A stretch of DNA of 6,148 bases, from NCBI GenBank assembly GCA_030040415.1, contig JASHTT010000103.1, positions 1 to 6,148 on the forward strand, written 5' to 3'. The notes beneath the pieces were generated by a model, which worked only from the letters and a program-made list of their open reading frames with translations, was not told the origin of the DNA and made no database searches. Source of the stretch: Streptosporangiaceae bacterium. GTDB taxonomy: Bacteria > Actinomycetota > Actinomycetes > Streptosporangiales > Streptosporangiaceae. Of the stretch, positions 4,138 through 6,148 are shown piece by piece (the first letter of the stretch is position 1; the number at the start of each line of letters is the position of its first letter). Position numbers and translations under genes: made by a program.

Positions 4138-5109
4138 CTGGCTGCGGCGCTAGGTGCGAACCTCGGCATAGCGGTGACCAAGTTCGCGGCGTTCGCAGTC
4201 ACCGGGTCGGCTTCCATGCTTGCCGAGTCCGTGCACTCGCTCGCCGACTCGGGGAACCAGGTGCTGCTGCTGGTCGGCCGCCGCAGGGCGCGGCGTGCGG
4301 AAACCGAGGAGCACCAGTTCGGCTTCGGCGCCGAACGTTACTTCTACGCGTTCATCGTGGCTGTCGTCCTGTTCACGGTCGGTGCGGTGTTCTCCTGTTA
4401 CGAGGGCGTGGAGCGGATCCGGCATCCGGAGAAACTGACCTCGCCGCTCGTGGCGTTCGGGGTTCTCGCCGTCGCCGTGGTTCTCGAGGCCTTCTCGCTA
4501 CGTACCGCCGCGGGCGAGGCAAGGCCGAGCCGCGGCCAGGCCGGCTGGCGCAGCTTCATCCGGCATGCCAAGGCGCCCGAGTTGCCTGCCGTGCTGCTGG
4601 AGGACGTCGCCGCGCTGACCGGCCTGGCGTTCGCGCTCGTGGGTGTGACGCTCGCGACCATCACCCGCGACGACAGGTGGGACGGTGCAGGTTCGCTGGC
4701 CATCGGCCTGTTGCTCGGCTGCGTCGCTGCCGTGCTTGCCGTTGAGATGAAGAGCCTGCTGATAGGCGAGTCGGCCAGCCCCGGCGTCGAGGCCGCGATC
4801 GTCGCGGCCATCGAGGGCGGGCCCGAGGTCGAGCGCGTCATCCACCTGCGCACGCTGCACATCGGGCCGGACACGCTGCTGGTCGCCGCGAAGATCGGCG
4901 TGCTGCACGACGACACTGCCGCGAGCGTCGCGGCGGGCATCGACGCCGCTGAGCGGCGGATCCGGGCCGCGGTCCCGGCCGCTGAGTTCATCTTCCTCGA
5001 GCCCGACGTCTACCAGTCGAGCCGGACCGACACGGCGAACCCCGCGGTCCGTGCGGCCGGGCGGCTGCGCAGCCGGCTGAGTACCCGGTCGGCGGGCCGG
5101 GGCCACTGA
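4138..5109 (+). CDS. Cation diffusion facilitator transporter, SLC30A9/ZnT9-like
   Basis: Inner-membrane metal/proton antiporter by family. Counting from CTG 4138 (323 residues): TM1 about 5-22; TM2 about 24-46 with SASMLAESVHSLADSGNQ (H33, D37 as likely metal ligands); the HQFGFGAERYFYAF motif leading into TM3 (67-89); TM4 (102-120); TM5 with AVLLEDVAALTGL (E155, D156); TM6 (185-207) preceded by DGAGSLAIG. A cytoplasmic ferredoxin-like domain follows to about residue 292, then a basic tail. The LLED motif replaces the HxxxD of YiiP-type zinc exporters and matches the ZnT9 branch, so the metal is uncertain. The start is odd: coding similarity (GGKRALAAALGANLGIAVTKF) runs back to about 4123, but the first in-frame ATG/GTG/TTG is GTG 4174, inside TM1 and without a ribosome binding site. 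CTG 4138 has GGCGGAAAG 6 bases upstream; ATA 4111 lies where Met is expected. Its stop is 3 bp from that of the convergent methyltransferase. Confidence 0.85.
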   Translation: MAAALGANLGIAVTKFAAFAVTGSASMLAESVHSLADSGNQVLLLVGRRRARRAETEEHQFGFGAERYFYAFIVAVVLFTVGAVFSCYEGVERIRHPEKLTSPLVAFGVLAVAVVLEAFSLRTAAGEARPSRGQAGWRSFIRHAKAPELPAVLLEDVAALTGLAFALVGVTLATITRDDRWDGAGSLAIGLLLGCVAAVLAVEMKSLLIGESASPGVEAAIVAAIEGGPEVERVIHLRTLHIGPDTLLVAAKIGVLHDDTAASVAAGIDAAERRIRAAVPAAEFIFLEPDVYQSSRTDTANPAVRAAGRLRSRLSTRSAGRGH

Positions 5110-5112
5110 GCA

Positions 5113-5715
5113 CTAGGTGGCGTCTTTGCTGTCCGAGCCGCAGCCGTCCTGCGGGCCCGCCTTGTGTGCGACGAACTTCAATGACCAGTCGACGATAACG
5201 GTGATCTTGTCGAATCCGAGCGTCTGCAGCCGGATCAGCAAGGACGCGGGCTCGACCGGGTTGTAGGTGTCGTCAGCGTGGAAGTGATGCAGGTCGTTGC
5301 TGGCCATGCTGTCGGAGCCGACCAGCACGCCGCCCGGACGCAACACCCTGAGCGCCTCGGCGAAGATCTTGTTCTGCATCGCGGTCGTGGGGACGTGGTG
5401 CAGCATGGTGAACGTGCCGACCGAGTCAAAGGACTCGTCCGGGTAACTGAGTTCGGTGCCGCTGCCCGTGACTATCTCGACGTTCGTGTCCGCGTAGCGC
5501 TCCTTCAGCAGGGCGGCCGCGGCCTCCTCGACCTCGACGGCTGTCAGCCTGCTAACGCGGTGCCTGAGCCACTCTGTCGCCGCGCCCGGTCCCGGGCCGA
5601 TCTCCAGCATTTCGTCCCCGAGGTCGATGCCCGCGGTGACCTCCGGCAGAACTTCGTTCTGGATGTGCTCGGCCCACTCGGGACTTGAGCAGACTTGTGC
5701 GTGGTTCTCGTTCAT
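5113..5715 (-). CDS. Class I SAM-dependent methyltransferase
   Basis: 200 residues from ATG 5715. It shows the usual Rossmann methyltransferase series: motif I LEIGPGPGAAT (about 37-47), the acidic end of strand 2 at VEVEE (60-64, binding the SAM ribose), FDSVGTFTMLHHV (96-108) and LRPGGVLVGSDS (125-136), as in the Methyltransf_11 group. The later NDLHHFHADDTYNPVEP stretch (140-156) probably lines the acceptor site; the substrate cannot be told. No signal peptide or membrane span. The frame continues upstream to 6069, but the Met at 5715 directly precedes the family-like N-terminus, and the upstream part lies opposite the AraC-type gene. No Shine-Dalgarno is present; a promoter placed for a leaderless transcript precedes it. 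It diverges from the regulator across 55 bp and ends 3 bp from the CDF gene. Confidence 0.85.
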   Translation of the reverse strand: MNENHAQVCSSPEWAEHIQNEVLPEVTAGIDLGDEMLEIGPGPGAATEWLRHRVSRLTAVEVEEAAAALLKERYADTNVEIVTGSGTELSYPDESFDSVGTFTMLHHVPTTAMQNKIFAEALRVLRPGGVLVGSDSMASNDLHHFHADDTYNPVEPASLLIRLQTLGFDKITVIVDWSLKFVAHKAGPQDGCGSDSKDAT

Positions 5716-5722
5716 GCCGACG

Positions 5723-5751
5723 ACGCTACGGAGCGGTGAAACTGCCGCCAA
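5723..5751 (-). promoter_or_regulatory. Promoter of the methyltransferase gene, leaderless arrangement
   Basis: On the minus strand, TTGGCG (5746-5751) and TAGCGT (5723-5728) are separated by exactly 17 bases. The -10 ends 7 bases before ATG 5715, so transcription would begin at or next to the start codon. This agrees with the lack of a Shine-Dalgarno sequence. The -35 matches the TTGACA consensus at 4 of 6 positions. Confidence 0.5.
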
Positions 5752-5762
5752 CGGCGTAGGCT
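5736..5762 (+). promoter_or_regulatory. Possible promoter of the AraC-type regulator gene, leaderless arrangement
   Basis: TAGGCT (5757-5762, TANNNT type) ends 8 bases before GTG 5771, and GTGAAA (5736-5741) lies 15 bases upstream of it as a weak, slightly close -35. No Shine-Dalgarno precedes the GTG. The element interleaves with the divergent methyltransferase promoter, whose -35 falls within this spacer. Confidence 0.35.
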
Positions 5763-5770
5763 GCCAAGCT

Positions 5771-6148
5771 GTGTCGCAGGACGGACAAGCGCGAGACGAC
5801 TTCTGCCTGGCGGATGTCGATCCGGCGGCCGCGGTCATCGTTGCCACCTTCCCGATGCCGGCTGGCCTGGTCTTCGACTGGCACACGCACCCGGACCACC
5901 AGCTTGCCTGGGCGGCGAGCGGAGTTCTCACCGTCCGGACGGAAGCGGCGACATGGGTGCTGCCGACGACCCGTGCGCTCTGGATCCCGGCCGGGATCCG
6001 GCACGAGACCTTGTCGGCCGGGGCCGCGACCATGCGCTCGGCGTACGTGCGCCCGGCGCTGTGCCCCATCGACTGGGCAGAGCCGACTCCGGTCTCAGCC
6101 AGCCCTCTTCTGGCCGAGTTGATCGGCTACCTCGAAAGCACCGACCTT
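5771..6148 (+). CDS. AraC-type transcriptional regulator, N-terminal cupin part (3' partial)
   Basis: 126 codons from GTG 5771 stay open to the right edge, so the gene is cut by the window. The visible part is an AraC-type ligand-binding cupin: FDWHTHPDHQLAWAASGVLTV (residues 35-55, with H38, H40 and H43) followed by the second cupin motif ALWIPAGIRHET (69-80). The DNA-binding AraC helix-turn-helix pair would lie beyond the edge; its presence is inferred. PLLAELIGYLEST (112-124) begins the usual linker helix. Known relatives are cytosolic regulators sensing small molecules through the cupin. It diverges from the methyltransferase gene, and the two promoters overlap, so it may control both that gene and itself. 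No other in-frame start lies between 5726 and 5771. Confidence 0.8.
   Translation, partial: MSQDGQARDDFCLADVDPAAAVIVATFPMPAGLVFDWHTHPDHQLAWAASGVLTVRTEAATWVLPTTRALWIPAGIRHETLSAGAATMRSAYVRPALCPIDWAEPTPVSASPLLAELIGYLESTDL

Noticed and set aside
3941..4153. Frame 2 open frame before the CDF, considered as its N-terminus joined by a frameshift
   Set aside because: Its YGGTAESALWLRR end resembles the family only at GGT, whereas frame 1 already aligns without a gap (GGKRALAAALGANLG), so no frameshift is needed.
5716..6069. Upstream extension of the methyltransferase frame to 6069 (318 residues)
   Set aside because: The added 118 residues show no methyltransferase features, lie opposite the cupin-coding gene, and the ATG 5715 has a well-placed promoter.
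1..6148. CRISPR arrays, tRNA/rRNA genes, insertion-sequence ends and attachment sites
   Set aside because: Scanning by eye showed no regularly spaced repeats with unique spacers, no cloverleaf, no transposase or integrase motif and no terminal inverted repeats.

Overview
This is a high-GC window with strong GC bias at third codon positions, TTG/GTG starts, TANNNT-type -10 elements and little A/T-rich sequence. Those traits and the gene families point to an actinobacterium, but the species cannot be told from the sequence. From about 2.5 kb rightwards it carries part of a conserved actinobacterial neighbourhood: a DUF5719 membrane-anchored protein, a divergently oriented metallopeptidase-family protein, DUF3499, Trm112 and a cation diffusion facilitator. 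All family calls were made by reading motifs; no database search was run.

Layout. 3-926 (+) is the open-ended C-terminal part of a larger protein. It is a Gly/Pro/Arg/Tyr-rich disordered tail, by synteny probably that of a membrane glycosyltransferase. Its TGA overlaps the ATG of DUF5719 (926-2446, +), an N-terminally anchored extracytoplasmic protein. Facing it is the metallopeptidase-family gene (2494-2955, -), whose HExxH motif has lost the first His. A 307-bp divergent intergenic region with a 13-bp direct repeat leads to DUF3499 (3263-3673, +), a small Cys/His-rich protein with a decisive TTG start. After a 182-bp gap with degenerate GC-rich repeats comes Trm112 (3856-4050, +). It is followed by a hairpin and a SLC30A9/ZnT9-like cation diffusion facilitator (about 4138-5109, +) that lacks a normal start codon in the expected place. 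Convergent with it, 3 bp away, is a class I SAM-dependent methyltransferase (5113-5715, -). This diverges from a truncated AraC-type regulator (5771 to the right edge, +) across only 55 bp, and both genes look leaderless.

How the genes work together. The left half looks like cell-envelope housekeeping (glycosyltransferase plus DUF5719, translationally coupled). DUF3499, Trm112 and the CDF keep the order I recall from other actinobacteria, but the sugar-phosphate genes that usually sit between them (phosphomannomutase, a SIS-domain protein, mannose-6-phosphate isomerase) are absent. The right end looks like a regulator/enzyme pair with overlapping promoters, plausibly controlled together.

I see no RNA gene, CRISPR array, insertion sequence or prophage signature. 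The points most worth a second look are the missing mannose genes, the CDF start, the overlapping leaderless promoters and the degraded metallopeptidase motif. None of these by itself shows a new system.
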